In this document: positions 56,174-64,000 of the stretch, piece by piece | Layout: each line of letters starts with the position of its first letter | Position numbering within the stretch: position 1 is the first letter of the stretch | Assembly (NCBI GenBank): GCA_018971525.1 | Contig: JAGXAR010000005.1 | Coordinates: 39,010 to 103,009 of the forward strand | DNA from: Nitrospirota bacterium | GTDB taxonomy: Bacteria; Nitrospirota; Nitrospiria; Nitrospirales; Nitrospiraceae | Direction: 5' to 3' | Length of the DNA: 64,000 nt | Translations under genes and position numbers: made by a program | Notes under the pieces: generated by a model | Database searches by the model: none | The model's input: the letters and a program-made list of their open reading frames with translations, nothing else | What the model was told of the DNA's origin: nothing

Positions 56174-56926
56174 TCAGCCTGCGTATTCGAAGGAGAGGTC
56201 CCGAGACTGAACGAGACGCACATTCGACAGTCTACCCGATGAGAGAGAAGAGACCAGTTGTTTCCAGATGTGTTCGACCAGCTGCTCGCCGGTCACGGTC
56301 TGAGTCCCGAGGACCCGACGAAGGTCCTGACGGTCGAACGCCTGCACCACCTTTTCCTGGACCAACCGGTTGAGAGCCCCGATGTCTGTCACCATACCGG
56401 TCATGGGATCAATGGTGCCATGGACCGTGACGAAGCAGTCCCACTCGGGGCCCTGGTTGCCATCCTGCACCGCCGTGAACGAGTAGCGTCGCGTCACACT
56501 GGCCACGTCGAGCCCGGCCTCCGCCGTCACATCAGCATACAGGTCTTCATCTTCGTACAATCGAATCGCGTGAAGCGCACCGATGTCTTTCTGCATTTCC
56601 AGCTTAGTCCAGAGAAGACGCGCCAGATTTTCCGACGTGGGAATCCGGTCCTCGAAGTAGGGCATGTCCAGGTTCAAATTCTTATGGTCGAATTCCTCGA
56701 GCACATTGAGCAAGACGCGCTTCAAATCGAAGAGATTCACGACCATGCCGGTCTTCGGATCCACCTCGCCTAAGACCGTCACCTCGACCATGTAATTATG
56801 TCCGTGCGCCGGCGGGTTGTAGCAGGGACCGAACACTGCGCGGTTCTTGGCCTCATCCCAGTCAGCCTTGATATAGCGATGCGCCGCCGCAAATTCGATA
56901 CGTTTCGTCAGTAAGACAGAGCCCAT
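56174..56926 (-). CDS. Tandem 6-pyruvoyl-tetrahydropterin synthase/QueD-fold protein
   Basis: 250 residues, twice the length of QueD. Residues ~1-130 form a complete PTPS/QueD unit: zinc His in AAAHRY and HGHNYMVEV, the catalytic Cys in CYNPPAHGH, PTSENLA and the purine-binding Glu in YEDEDLYADV. Residues ~140-250 repeat the fold (RRYSFTAV...DCFVTVHGTIDPMTGMV...VTGEQLVEHIW), but the HxH zinc ligands and the Cys-containing loop are gone, so the second half is probably structural. The substrate may be a dihydroneopterin phosphate or a queuosine precursor. Last but one in the rubrerythrin operon. Confidence 0.85.
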   Translation of the reverse strand: MGSVLLTKRIEFAAAHRYIKADWDEAKNRAVFGPCYNPPAHGHNYMVEVTVLGEVDPKTGMVVNLFDLKRVLLNVLEEFDHKNLNLDMPYFEDRIPTSENLARLLWTKLEMQKDIGALHAIRLYEDEDLYADVTAEAGLDVASVTRRYSFTAVQDGNQGPEWDCFVTVHGTIDPMTGMVTDIGALNRLVQEKVVQAFDRQDLRRVLGTQTVTGEQLVEHIWKQLVSSLSSGRLSNVRLVQSRDLSFEYAG

Positions 56927-56927
56927 G

Positions 56928-57509
56928 CTACCTCAGGTCCTTGAGCCACTCTTCGCGCAGGCTCCCCGGAACGGGCGCTTCAGAGTGGTATTCGTGATGG
57001 TGCACCGTCAGCGCGACCGGCACATGCAAATCGGCGAACGAAGCTGTCATCGACGCGGTGGGCCGGAATCGGACGAAATGCACCGCGCTGATTTTGGTTT
57101 CATGACTGTGGCCACCTTCGAACAGCCCGAAGGCCTGCTCGGTCCCGGCGCGGATCGCGACCGTTTCTCCATGATCGAGTCCCATGAACTGGTCGAGCCA
57201 TTCTTTCATCCGATCCTGCTCCGTAATCTCAATCAGCAATGTAGCGCTCAACTCACCGGACCCCGGCATGAGGGCATTATAGACGTCCAACTCTTCTTGG
57301 ACTTTACGGGGATCGAGGATGTGCTCGACCCGGATCATTTCCTGGGTCTGGAACCGCAACGTCTCACGATTTTCGAAGACGAGCGTGATGAGCGGCCCAA
57401 CGGAGATCCGGCGCCGCTGCTTGAGCGCGATGATCTGCGAGCGGAACTGCTCCCGCTGCTGTTCATACTCTGCCGGGGGCAACAGATCAGTCTCTATCAG
57501 TTGCTTCAT
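56928..57509 (-). CDS. DUF3501 family protein
   Basis: 193 residues. The family of unknown function is recognised from MKQLIETDLLPPAEYEQQR, the RRRISVGPLITLVFENRETL stretch and the central LVFENRE...RVEHILDP. It is normally found with rubrerythrin and the Fe-S oxidoreductase, as here. It starts 15 nt after the Fe-S gene and ends one base before the PTPS start, so all three are tightly linked. It may be a sensor or partner for oxidative-stress repair. Confidence 0.82.
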   Translation of the reverse strand: MKQLIETDLLPPAEYEQQREQFRSQIIALKQRRRISVGPLITLVFENRETLRFQTQEMIRVEHILDPRKVQEELDVYNALMPGSGELSATLLIEITEQDRMKEWLDQFMGLDHGETVAIRAGTEQAFGLFEGGHSHETKISAVHFVRFRPTASMTASFADLHVPVALTVHHHEYHSEAPVPGSLREEWLKDLR

Positions 57510-57524
57510 CGTCTTTCTCGCGCT

Positions 57525-58838
57525 TCACGACCGAGGTTTCACGAATGACGCACCAGTTGACTGCAACCCATAGGCATCGCGCACGATTTGAATCGGATGC
57601 TGCGTCGACCGGCCGCCGGCATGGGCCATGGCACCGGCTTGATCCAGCTGCAATCCCGCCAGTGGGCAATCGGAGGCAACGAGATCTGCCGGAGCCCGCT
57701 CAATCATTCGAACGGCCTTCTGCGCGATCAGCATCGAGAGGGGGAAGAACTCCGTCTTGGCGGACCATGTACCATCGTGGCCGGAACACCTCTCAATCAC
57801 CTCGACCTGCGCGCCGGCGCACTCCATGAGTTCCTTGGATTTGAATCCGATGTTCTGATCCCGCAGATGGCACGGGACCTGGTAGGCCACTCGCCCGGGC
57901 TTCTGCTGAAAGTCGGTGGCCAGGGCGCCATCCCGCTTCAACTTCATGAGATATTCACAGACATCGAACGTCCGTTCCGCCACACGCCGCACCTCAGGGC
58001 CACCGACGATTTCAGGATATTCCCGCTTCCACATCAAGCTGCAACTGGGCACGGGCACGACAATCTCATAGCCTTTTTCCACCCAAGGCAAAAACGAGGC
58101 AACATTCGCCGAAGCAGCCTTCTGAATCGCCGCCGTATCGCCGATATCGAACGACGGCATCCCGCAACAACGCTGTTCTGGGATCACGACATGCACGTCG
58201 TTCTTTTCGAGAACTTGAATCGTCGCTTTGCCGACATCGGTCGCTTGATAATTGACCAGGCAGCTCCCAAAGAGCGCGACCTTCCGCGACGAGGAGGCGG
58301 GAATCTGTGCCGCCCCTCGACGCGCCCACCAATGGGTAAACGTCTCCGGAGAAAAGTGCAGGACTTGACGATCCCGATGCACGCCGACCCACGAATCCAT
58401 CAGCCCCCGAAGGAACCGAAGACTAAATAGCCAATTGGCAACCGGCGCCACCAGGCTCCCGAGGGTGCCGATCACATCCGTCTTGATCAACAACCAATCG
58501 CGCCAGCCCACCCCGCGCGTCGCAGCCAGATGCTTCTTCCACGCAATCATCAAGCGGGGAAAATCGAGAGCATACTGATGCGGCGGCGTATAGGGACAGT
58601 GGTTGTAGCAGAGCTTACAGTAATAGCACTCATCGACGACCCGATGGTGGTCGGCGGGGGTGAGCTTGGCGACGGCGCCCTCATAACGGTCGATGCCGTC
58701 GAGCAGCGTGTTGAACGACGGACAAAGATTGAAGCAGCGCCGGCAGCCATCGCAGACTTCAAAAATTCGCTGCGTCTCTTTCTGGAGCTGCGCGGGATCG
58801 ATGGGATTGATCAGGCTCAGACCATTCACGGTGCCCAT
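57525..58838 (-). CDS. Fe-S oxidoreductase (GlpC/HdrD-like)
   Basis: 437 residues from the ATG at 58838 (GGAG three nt upstream). Two [4Fe-4S] ferredoxin-like sites, CDGCRRCFNLCP and CYYCKLCYNHCP, are followed by two CCG-type Cys-rich domains (RCCGMPSFD; VPCHLRD, RCSGHDG). Heterodisulfide reductase D and GlpC share this design, moving electrons from a quinone or ferredoxin to a disulfide or flavin partner. It may feed electrons to the rubrerythrin encoded just upstream. Confidence 0.9.
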   Translation of the reverse strand: MGTVNGLSLINPIDPAQLQKETQRIFEVCDGCRRCFNLCPSFNTLLDGIDRYEGAVAKLTPADHHRVVDECYYCKLCYNHCPYTPPHQYALDFPRLMIAWKKHLAATRGVGWRDWLLIKTDVIGTLGSLVAPVANWLFSLRFLRGLMDSWVGVHRDRQVLHFSPETFTHWWARRGAAQIPASSSRKVALFGSCLVNYQATDVGKATIQVLEKNDVHVVIPEQRCCGMPSFDIGDTAAIQKAASANVASFLPWVEKGYEIVVPVPSCSLMWKREYPEIVGGPEVRRVAERTFDVCEYLMKLKRDGALATDFQQKPGRVAYQVPCHLRDQNIGFKSKELMECAGAQVEVIERCSGHDGTWSAKTEFFPLSMLIAQKAVRMIERAPADLVASDCPLAGLQLDQAGAMAHAGGRSTQHPIQIVRDAYGLQSTGASFVKPRS

Positions 58839-58880
58839 TGTCTCCTGTGAGGTCCTGCGAATACAAGATCGGAATGCACA

Positions 58881-58913
58881 AAGGGTGAGCCGGGTCATCC
58901 CCGGCTCACCCTT
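58881..58913 (-). terminator. 14-bp perfect hairpin between rubrerythrin and the Fe-S gene
   Basis: AAGGGTGAGCCGGG (58881-58894) and CCCGGCTCACCCTT (58900-58913) pair fully around a 5-nt loop. On the minus strand TTTG follows the stem. It could end most transcripts after rubrerythrin and let only a share continue. Confidence 0.75.
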
Positions 58914-58936
58914 GTGATGTCAGACAGATACCGGAA

Positions 58937-59365
58937 CTAGAGCTGCTTCAGGCTATCGAGTCCCTTCGTGAAGCGATTCGCATGCGACCGCTCCGCCTTG
59001 GCGAGCGTCTCGAACCATTCAGCCAGTTCAGGAAATCCCTCGTCCCGAGCCGTTTTGGCCATGCCAGGGTACATCTGCGTGTACTCGTAGGTTTCGCCTT
59101 CGACCGCCGACTTCAGATTGGCTTCGGTATTGCCGATCGGCACCCCGGTCGCCGGATCCCCGACTTCCTTCAAGAAATCCAGGTGCCCGAACGCGTGGCC
59201 TGTTTCTGCCTCGGACGTATCACGGAACAAGCCTCCGATATCAGGAAAGCCCTCGATATCAGCCCGGCGCGCGAAATAGAGATAGCGCCGATTGGCCTGG
59301 GACTCGCCGGCAAACGCGCCCTTGAGATTGTCGTGGCTCTTCGTTCCCTTCAAACTTTTCCCCAT
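58937..59365 (-). CDS. Rubrerythrin (diiron domain only)
   Basis: 142 residues with GGAGG ahead of the ATG. The diiron ligands are in [34 protein letters not shown] and [10 protein letters not shown]. The C-terminal rubredoxin domain of classical rubrerythrin is missing, so electrons must come from another protein, probably the Fe-S oxidoreductase downstream. It reduces hydrogen peroxide in microaerobic cells. Confidence 0.94.
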   Translation of the reverse strand: MGKSLKGTKSHDNLKGAFAGESQANRRYLYFARRADIEGFPDIGGLFRDTSEAETGHAFGHLDFLKEVGDPATGVPIGNTEANLKSAVEGETYEYTQMYPGMAKTARDEGFPELAEWFETLAKAERSHANRFTKGLDSLKQL

Positions 59366-59480
59366 TGCGTCCTCCTTCGTATGCTAAGAAATCGTGCCGT
59401 CACTGTCACGGAATCGTACCACTATGGCCTCGGTGAATAACATAGCCATCCTCGGAGGATCAATGGGCCGCCGCGATGTC

Positions 59481-60056
59481 TCATCCGACCGGTCGATAGG
59501 CTGGCAACCCCGATTTCATTTCGGCCAAGGATTTGTACGCTTGGTCCTTAGCGGACAAGATGGGTGCTGTCACCGGCCATGGAATGGCGAGGGCCTGATC
59601 GTTCCAGATGATTCCCCGCTCGTCGCTCGGCGCATAATAGTCCGTGCACTTGTACAGGAACGAGGCGCGGTCGCTGGTCACGCAGAATCCATGCGCACAG
59701 CCTGGCGGCACATAGACTTGGCGCCGGTTCTCCGCCGAGAGCTCGATTCCATACCACCGGCCAAAGCCCGGCGACCCCTTTCGGATATCCACCACGACAT
59801 CGTAGACGGCTCCTTCTGTCACCATCACGAGCTTCCCCTGGGCATGCGGCTCTTGATAGTGGAGCCCGCGCAACGTGCCCCGCATAGACTGTGAATAGTT
59901 ATCCTGAACAAAGGGGCCTGGAATACCGGCGTCGGCGTACCGACGGGCATGGTACGTTTCGAGAAAGAACCCCCGTGGATCGCGGAAGATATCCGGTTCG
60001 ATCAGCAATACGCCTGGGATATCGGTTGTAGTAACCCGCACGATGCTCCTCTTCAT
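59481..60056 (-). CDS. rfbC: dTDP-4-dehydrorhamnose 3,5-epimerase
   Basis: 191 residues, normal size. Active-site segments include the general base His in LRGLHYQEPHAQGK and the Tyr later in FLYKCTDYYAPSDERG. The N-terminal GVLLIEPDIFRDPRGFFLE is typical. It makes dTDP-L-rhamnose for cell-surface polysaccharide. The other rhamnose genes are not in the window. Confidence 0.95.
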   Translation of the reverse strand: MKRSIVRVTTTDIPGVLLIEPDIFRDPRGFFLETYHARRYADAGIPGPFVQDNYSQSMRGTLRGLHYQEPHAQGKLVMVTEGAVYDVVVDIRKGSPGFGRWYGIELSAENRRQVYVPPGCAHGFCVTSDRASFLYKCTDYYAPSDERGIIWNDQALAIPWPVTAPILSAKDQAYKSLAEMKSGLPAYRPVG

Positions 60057-60120
60057 CCTCTTGTCTGTCGCTCATTTGCCGGGTTTATCACGATATCGCG
60101 ACCCGGAAAGACCACGCCCA

Positions 60121-60528
60121 TCAACCAGACGCCGGTTTTTCGGGATCGACGATCTCGGGAGGATCGGGGTACAATTGCCCGAGCCGATCGATCAACGGCT
60201 TCGCGGCGGGCGTGCTCTCGTGGGTCGGCTCACTCACCGGATGGTCCCATGTGAGAGTACGAATCCCGGCGTCCGTCAGCAACGAGCGGATCGTAGACAG
60301 ACAGGCTTCCAGCGTCAATTCCGTGCCCCCACGGAGATCGAGCACACGCTCCTTAGGATCAGTCGGTGGCGCCTCGGTATGAATGAGCGCCCAACAGCGG
60401 TCGAAAATAGTGGCTCGAAGTTCAGACGGGACATTGAGCGTCGAGAGATCAGCCGTGCAGAGGGCCGAGACGAACAGGACGAATTGCAAATCCGGCATCC
60501 CGGGATTCTGGATATCCAACGACGGCAT
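60121..60528 (-). CDS. Hypothetical protein
   Basis: 135 residues, soluble, with one helical and one Pro/Glu-rich segment. The start (ATG at 60528) has no clear ribosome site and an internal ATG 10 codons later is possible. The reverse strand also has a long open frame here, but this strand reads more like protein. No family recognised. Ends 64 nt before rfbC. Confidence 0.5.
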   Translation of the reverse strand: MPSLDIQNPGMPDLQFVLFVSALCTADLSTLNVPSELRATIFDRCWALIHTEAPPTDPKERVLDLRGGTELTLEACLSTIRSLLTDAGIRTLTWDHPVSEPTHESTPAAKPLIDRLGQLYPDPPEIVDPEKPASG

Positions 60529-60627
60529 GACCGAGCATTATCGATGGCGACCGGCACGGAGTCAACGGGCACAATGCCCCTGCCCGCCCAGGAAAATATC
60601 ACGACTGAAGATGAGGAGAGTCCGACC

Positions 60628-60900
60628 ATGATCACCATTTCTTTGATGGGTCAGCTTCAAACCGCCGATGGGGAACGGGACCTCGCCTGTGAAGTTCCAT
60701 CCCCCATGTCCGTCCGTCAGGTGATCCAGCGGCAGGGCATTCAGTTGCGCCATCTCCTCCAACTCATTCGCGAGAAGAAAGTGCTGGTGACCATCAATAA
60801 GAAGATCGCCAGCGAGGACTCACTGGTTCAGGACGGCGACGCGATCAGGCTGGTGGGGCACGACGGCATGGGCGGAACCGGACTCGGTCCCTCGATGTAA
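60628..60900 (+). CDS. MoaD/ThiS-like ubiquitin-fold protein with C-terminal extension
   Basis: 90 residues from the ATG at 60628 with GGAG nine nt upstream. A beta-grasp fold is apparent (MITISLMGQLQ, VRQVIQRQGIQ, KKVLVTINKKIAS, LVQDGDAIRLVGHDGMGG), as in MoaD and ThiS, which end in Gly-Gly for thiocarboxylate or adenylate formation. Here the GG is followed by six residues (TGLGPSM, starting at Thr). Carriers with such tails need proteolytic trimming to work. No E1-like or JAMM gene is adjacent, so its pathway is open. Confidence 0.7.
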   Translation: MITISLMGQLQTADGERDLACEVPSPMSVRQVIQRQGIQLRHLLQLIREKKVLVTINKKIASEDSLVQDGDAIRLVGHDGMGGTGLGPSM

Positions 60901-60915
60901 CGAGGCCGCAAAAGT

Positions 60916-60951
60916 ACAGGGCCGGCGCCCCTCCCGGGGAGCCGGCCCTGT
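60916..60951 (+). terminator. Rho-independent-type terminator after the ubiquitin-fold gene
   Basis: ACAGGGCCGGC (60916-60926) pairs with GCCGGCCCTGT (60941-60951), followed by GTTTCTTC. It lies 16 nt after the stop. Confidence 0.85.
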
Positions 60952-61022
60952 GTTTCTTCATGCGGCGTGAATGAAGCCGGAAGAAGGCGCTTCACGTATG
61001 ATCTGCGCCGGTCGATCTTCGT

Positions 61023-61310
61023 TTACTTCTTCCCGAGGATCGCATCCTTGGCGGCTTTGGCCACGCGGAACTTGACCACACGCTTGGCCGGAATCTTGAT
61101 AGGCTCACCGGTCTGTGGATTCCGTCCCATGCGGGCCTTGCGGTTCGCCAATACGAGCTTTCCGATCCCAGGCACCACGAAGACGTTCTTCGCTTCCTTG
61201 TAGGCCAAGGCGGCAAAGTCGTCCATGAGCTGGACGGACGCCTTCTTGGTCAAGCCGGTCTTCTGGGCCAGGTAATCAGCAATCTGCGACTTGGTCATTG
61301 ATTTAGCCAT
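61023..61310 (-). CDS. HU-family DNA-binding protein
   Basis: 95 residues from the ATG at 61310 with AAGGAGG eight nt upstream. It matches the HU/IHF fold: MTKSQIADYLAQKTGLTKK, GIGKLVLANRKARMGRNPQTGEPIKIPAKRVVKF. The RMGRNPQTGE arm and the basic tail are intact. It bends and compacts the chromosome. A well-formed promoter (61438-61466) precedes a ~120 nt leader. Confidence 0.94.
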   Translation of the reverse strand: MAKSMTKSQIADYLAQKTGLTKKASVQLMDDFAALAYKEAKNVFVVPGIGKLVLANRKARMGRNPQTGEPIKIPAKRVVKFRVAKAAKDAILGKK

Positions 61311-61437
61311 ACGAGCAACCTCCTTAAATAACGAAGATGGTGAAATGCTACGAACTCGCCCCTCTTGACTCCGCTCAGACCCGATCAACATTCATGAACG
61401 AATAGTCGTGTCGCTGGAAGCGGCGAAAACCTGCGGG

Positions 61438-61466
61438 AGTCTATCCAAGCGCTCGGAGGCTGTCAA
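61438..61466 (-). promoter_or_regulatory. Sigma-70-type promoter for the HU gene
   Basis: On the minus strand TTGACA (61466-61461) and TAGACT (61443-61438) are 17 nt apart. Predicted start is near 61431. Confidence 0.65.
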
Positions 61467-61596
61467 CCGGAAAAACACAGGCCAGGCGTAGGGAAACGCC
61501 TTCACGGCCTCTTGCAGTTTCGAGACCAGCCGGCGTAGAGTACACGCTGGTACAGCATTCGTGAGTCAATGTTGACGAACCCCCGGAGTAGCTAGC

Positions 61597-62154
61597 ATGG
61601 CGAAAGAACTACCCATTCTGCCATCGACCGCCCAGCCGGCCGACGCCGCACAAGCAGAGCAATACAACTATTCTCGCGTGTTTTGCCAGAAAGAGAACTC
61701 GCCGCCGATCCGCTTGCTCTTGGAATTTCTTAAGTCACGCGGCCAGGCGCCGACTACTCCGCCGGGCATGGACGAAACCATGTTGGATGAATGGGCCTGG
61801 GTCCAGGTCACGCTCGGGTACGATCGCGACAGAAAACCGATTCAGGTGTTCTGCGTCAGAGATCGAGGCACCTACAAAGACGTGTTCGACAAAGAAAAGG
61901 AGCAGTTCTTAGAACTCCTCCTCGCTCACGACGATATCGAAGCAGAACTCGTGCGCGCATACGTGGAGCGCGCGAGGTTTGTGCTCACGACTCGGTTCGC
62001 CCCGAATGATATGACCGATGAGGGCTATGACTTCAACGGATGGATCCTCGAATTCTACCAAGACCAGTGCAACGGAATCGTCCAGATTGATGATCAGGGC
62101 TTTTACTCACCCAAAGGCCAACTCATCATCGACCTCTCCATCAAAGAGGAATGA
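61597..62154 (+). CDS. Conserved hypothetical protein
   Basis: 185 residues, acidic, with no signal peptide or membrane helix. Segments such as MLDEWAWVQVTLGYDRDRKPIQVF and GYDFNGWILEFYQDQCNG suggest a compact alpha/beta domain. I do not recognise the family. The following YkgJ-type gene starts 6 nt later, so they form an operon and may act together. Confidence 0.7.
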   Translation: MAKELPILPSTAQPADAAQAEQYNYSRVFCQKENSPPIRLLLEFLKSRGQAPTTPPGMDETMLDEWAWVQVTLGYDRDRKPIQVFCVRDRGTYKDVFDKEKEQFLELLLAHDDIEAELVRAYVERARFVLTTRFAPNDMTDEGYDFNGWILEFYQDQCNGIVQIDDQGFYSPKGQLIIDLSIKEE

Positions 62155-62160
62155 GCCGCT

Positions 62161-62790
62161 GTGGCAGTTCCAACTCTGCCCCACCCTGCTCCGCTGTATC
62201 AAAAAACCGACCGTTGGTTCCAGCGGGCAACTGCCGCCCTGCTCGGTGAAGTTCCCTGCCGGCTCGGCTGCACCAGCTGTTGCATCGGCCCCTTTCCGAT
62301 CACCCTATTAGACGTCCAGACCCTCCAACAGGGGCTCGCCGGCCTCCCTCCGGACCACCGCCATCACATCGAACAACGTGCCATTGAGCACACCGCCGCC
62401 ATGGAAACCGCCTTTCCACAACTGACCCACACCGCTCTGCTCGACAAGTGGTCCGATGAGGAGATCGACCGGTTGGTCACAGAATTTCACCATCATCCCT
62501 GTCCAGCGCTGGAGGCAAACGGAAGCTGTGGCGTCTACCATCACCGCCCCCTCGTCTGTCGATCGATGGGCATCCCGACAGAAGTTCGCGGTCTGGCCCA
62601 TGGCGCCTGCGAGGTCCAAACTTTCATCCCGATCGTGCGGCTCCCCTCCGCATTCCGAGAGGAGGAAGACCGCTTGGTGCAGGAGGAAGCCGCCTCACTG
62701 GATGCGCTTCGGCAGGCCACGAAATCAGCGGGAGAAGAAGTATTCCTGCCGTACGGGTTCTTAGCCGGACGCAGACCGGAAGGTTCCTAA
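62161..62790 (+). CDS. YkgJ-family Cys-cluster protein
   Basis: 209 residues from a GTG. The family's metal cluster is seen: CRLGCTSCC near residue 35 and CPALEANGSCGVYHHRPLVC near 120. Related proteins bind zinc or an iron-sulfur cluster. Nothing shows the reaction. Co-transcribed with the preceding hypothetical gene, and the stop is ~60 nt before tRNA-Arg. Confidence 0.85.
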   Translation: MAVPTLPHPAPLYQKTDRWFQRATAALLGEVPCRLGCTSCCIGPFPITLLDVQTLQQGLAGLPPDHRHHIEQRAIEHTAAMETAFPQLTHTALLDKWSDEEIDRLVTEFHHHPCPALEANGSCGVYHHRPLVCRSMGIPTEVRGLAHGACEVQTFIPIVRLPSAFREEEDRLVQEEAASLDALRQATKSAGEEVFLPYGFLAGRRPEGS

Positions 62791-62849
62791 GTGGACCGCT
62801 AGACAGGGGCCAAAACGCTGTGCTAAGGTGCCGGACCTTGGTTGCGGGA

Positions 62850-62926
62850 GCGCCTGTAGCTCAGCTGGATAGAGCATCAGCCTCCGGAGCTGAGGGCCAC
62901 AGGTTCAAATCCTGTCAGGCGCACCA
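62850..62926 (+). tRNA. tRNA-Arg (anticodon CCG)
   Basis: Acceptor GCGCCTG pairs with CAGGCGC, discriminator A, CCA encoded. Anticodon loop CTCCGGA gives CCG within a TCAGC/GCTGA stem. Confidence 0.97.
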
Positions 62927-62982
62927 GCAAACAGGCAAGGGACAGCCGCCGCACACAGATATCCGCCACACACATACCCGGT

Positions 62983-63058
<76 letters not shown>

Positions 63059-63101
63059 AAAATCAACAACTTACATATCCTCACGCTTCCATCCAGTCTC
63101 C

Positions 63102-63121
63102 GTGTAGGCACGGTGTAGGCA
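63102..63121. repeat. Two direct 9-bp repeats after tRNA-Lys
   Basis: GTGTAGGCA occurs at 63102-63110 and 63113-63121, 11 bp apart (one helical turn). This pattern would suit binding sites for an excisionase or integrase arm, 44 bp past the tRNA end. Confidence 0.35.
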
Positions 63122-63177
63122 GTAGAACAAGCAAAATATTTTTTTCCGTCCCTCTCTTGCTGGGTCTCAAATCTAAA

Positions 63178-63555
63178 TCAATGAAGCATTTCTCCATGTT
63201 CGCACCCAAGGTATGATTGTGGTCTCCCTCCAAGAATAAAAGTCCAAAAGCCAGGTTCATTGATAATATTTTCCTGACCGACCATCTGCCATGAACGCTC
63301 CCGTCTTACGGTCCGGGGGCCTTTTGCTGTGCGCGCCGCCGGCTGCCGCCGGTCGCGCGCCGCTTCCCTGTCCCGGACAATCCCCGGCAGCCCTTTCGCC
63401 AAGAAGATCCGTTGGACGCGTTCCAGGTCGAACCGCAAAATTTTGCAGATTCGATAGGCCGGAATGGTGCCGTTCCAATAGGCGCGGCGAATAGATTGCG
63501 TACTCACCCCCAATTCCCGTGCGACTTCCTTTACCGACAACAACGTGGGCTTCAT
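63178..63555 (-). CDS. Excisionase-like helix-turn-helix protein
   Basis: 125 residues from the ATG at 63555 with AGAGG six nt upstream. Residues ~5-50 form a MerR/Xis-type HTH (LLSVKEVARELGVSTQSIRRAYWNG...RFDLERVQRIF), as in excisionase-family DNA-binding domains. A basic linker (Arg/Ala-rich) and a short C-terminal segment of unknown type follow. It points toward tRNA-Lys and may belong to an element integrated there. No integrase is inside the window. Confidence 0.65.
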   Translation of the reverse strand: MKPTLLSVKEVARELGVSTQSIRRAYWNGTIPAYRICKILRFDLERVQRIFLAKGLPGIVRDREAARDRRQPAARTAKGPRTVRRERSWQMVGQENIINEPGFWTFILGGRPQSYLGCEHGEMLH

Positions 63556-63669
63556 TCGTGTCCTCTCGTTCGGAGAGGCGCATGACGATGCTGACCATAC
63601 CGTCGTGCACGGATGGAGGGAATTAGTCAGATGTATCCAGATGCAATAGCGAGGCGGGAAGAGATGCAA

Positions 63670-64000
63670 CTTCAGTGCGCGCTAGATAGGTAACCTAGTG
63701 ACATAAATGAAAGGGCGGCAGGATGCGGAGCAGGCGACTCAGAGCAGAAAATGGAAGAACGTGTACCAAAACAGAACTCTCTCGTGTTCATCTACATTTA
63801 TAGGAGAGGCTAAAGTGATGAAGCTAATGGTCCCATTTCCAGGGCAACTCTCTTCCAAGTTCAGGTGCTTTCCTGCAAGGAAACGGGTATTCTGCTGTGG
63901 CAGAATTGGGCCTCGTCGGAAGATCTAATCCATCGCTGATGGTAGTCACACGATGCTCCTGAAAGCTTCTGATCCGTACTCGCTCCACAACCCCTCAACG
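63670..64000. other. Gene-poor right edge
   Basis: No family-like reading frame is visible. A 36-codon frame (63818-63928) has AGGAG upstream and reads as a basic, Cys-containing peptide, too short to judge. A hairpin ATTCTGC/GCAGAAT is at 63889-63906. Confidence 0.4.

Noticed and set aside
60043..60627. Upstream extension of the ubiquitin-fold gene's frame by ~195 codons
   Set aside because: The GGAG before 60628 and the fold boundary fit the short form, and the opposite strand carries a more protein-like frame.
63818..63928. Small frame of 36 codons with an AGGAG upstream
   Set aside because: Too short and unlike any known family; listed only as part of the gap description.

Overview
The window looks like chromosomal DNA of a Nitrospira-type bacterium (phylum Nitrospirota). 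This is inferred from recalled family content, not from a search. Pointers are several PAS/CHASE sensor kinases paired with sigma-54 regulators, a very large multicopper oxidase, a bacterial deoxyhypusine-synthase-like protein beside a pyruvoyl arginine decarboxylase, glutaminyl-tRNA synthetase used alongside GltX, and a rubrerythrin/Fe-S oxidoreductase/DUF3501 set. Genes are dense, moderately GC-rich and mostly housekeeping. No CRISPR array, rRNA or intact insertion sequence was seen.

Layout. 1-10.2 kb (mostly minus strand): the start of a giant multicopper oxidase gene that runs off the left edge, a ~0.7 kb control region with a sigma-54-type promoter and upstream GACAGTC sites, then a PAS-AAA-Fis activator, a lone receiver, a CHASE3/PAS histidine kinase and an NtrC-type regulator. 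10.4-22.2 kb: a small secreted protein, maf, dus, a DUF692 (MbnB-like) fusion protein, CBS and LOG-family proteins, a DHH phosphoesterase, a rhomboid protease, a hybrid kinase lacking its phospho-acceptor His, and purEK. 22.3-28.0 kb: an export operon (HlyD, TolC, an ABC exporter with a ruined ATPase, a membrane four-helix sensor). 28.0-34.1 kb (minus): rluF, agmatinase, pyruvoyl arginine decarboxylase, aldehyde dehydrogenase, zinc ribbon, DsbA-like protein and a DHS-like enzyme, apparently a polyamine locus.

34.4-43.4 kb: tRNA-Glu, glnS, an MlaC-like protein, PilZ, yacG, an alcohol dehydrogenase, two tandem tRNA-Gln genes that differ only in the anticodon arm, gltX, and a flavin reductase. 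43.0-49.0 kb: a complete isc locus (divergent fdx; iscR-iscS-iscU-iscA-hscB-hscA-iscX) with two palindromic operators at the iscR promoter. 49.0-55.4 kb: a short element with inverted termini that supplies the stop codon of a PBP1A gene, typA, peroxiredoxin and thioredoxin. 55.7-59.4 kb: the rubrerythrin operon, ending in a tandem PTPS/QueD protein. 59.5-64 kb: rfbC, a ubiquitin-fold sulfur-carrier-like protein with an extra C-terminal tail, an HU protein, a YkgJ-type protein, tRNA-Arg and tRNA-Lys, then an excisionase-like gene that may mark the edge of an integrated element.

The strongest leads are the pseudo-ATPase exporter operon, the DUF692 fusion, the sigma-54 circuit in front of the multicopper oxidase, the DHS-like protein without the catalytic lysine, the kinase without its histidine, the terminal-repeat element that supplies a gene's stop codon, and the paired tRNA-Gln genes. 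Start codons were chosen from visible ribosome-binding sites and several shorten the longest possible reading frame.
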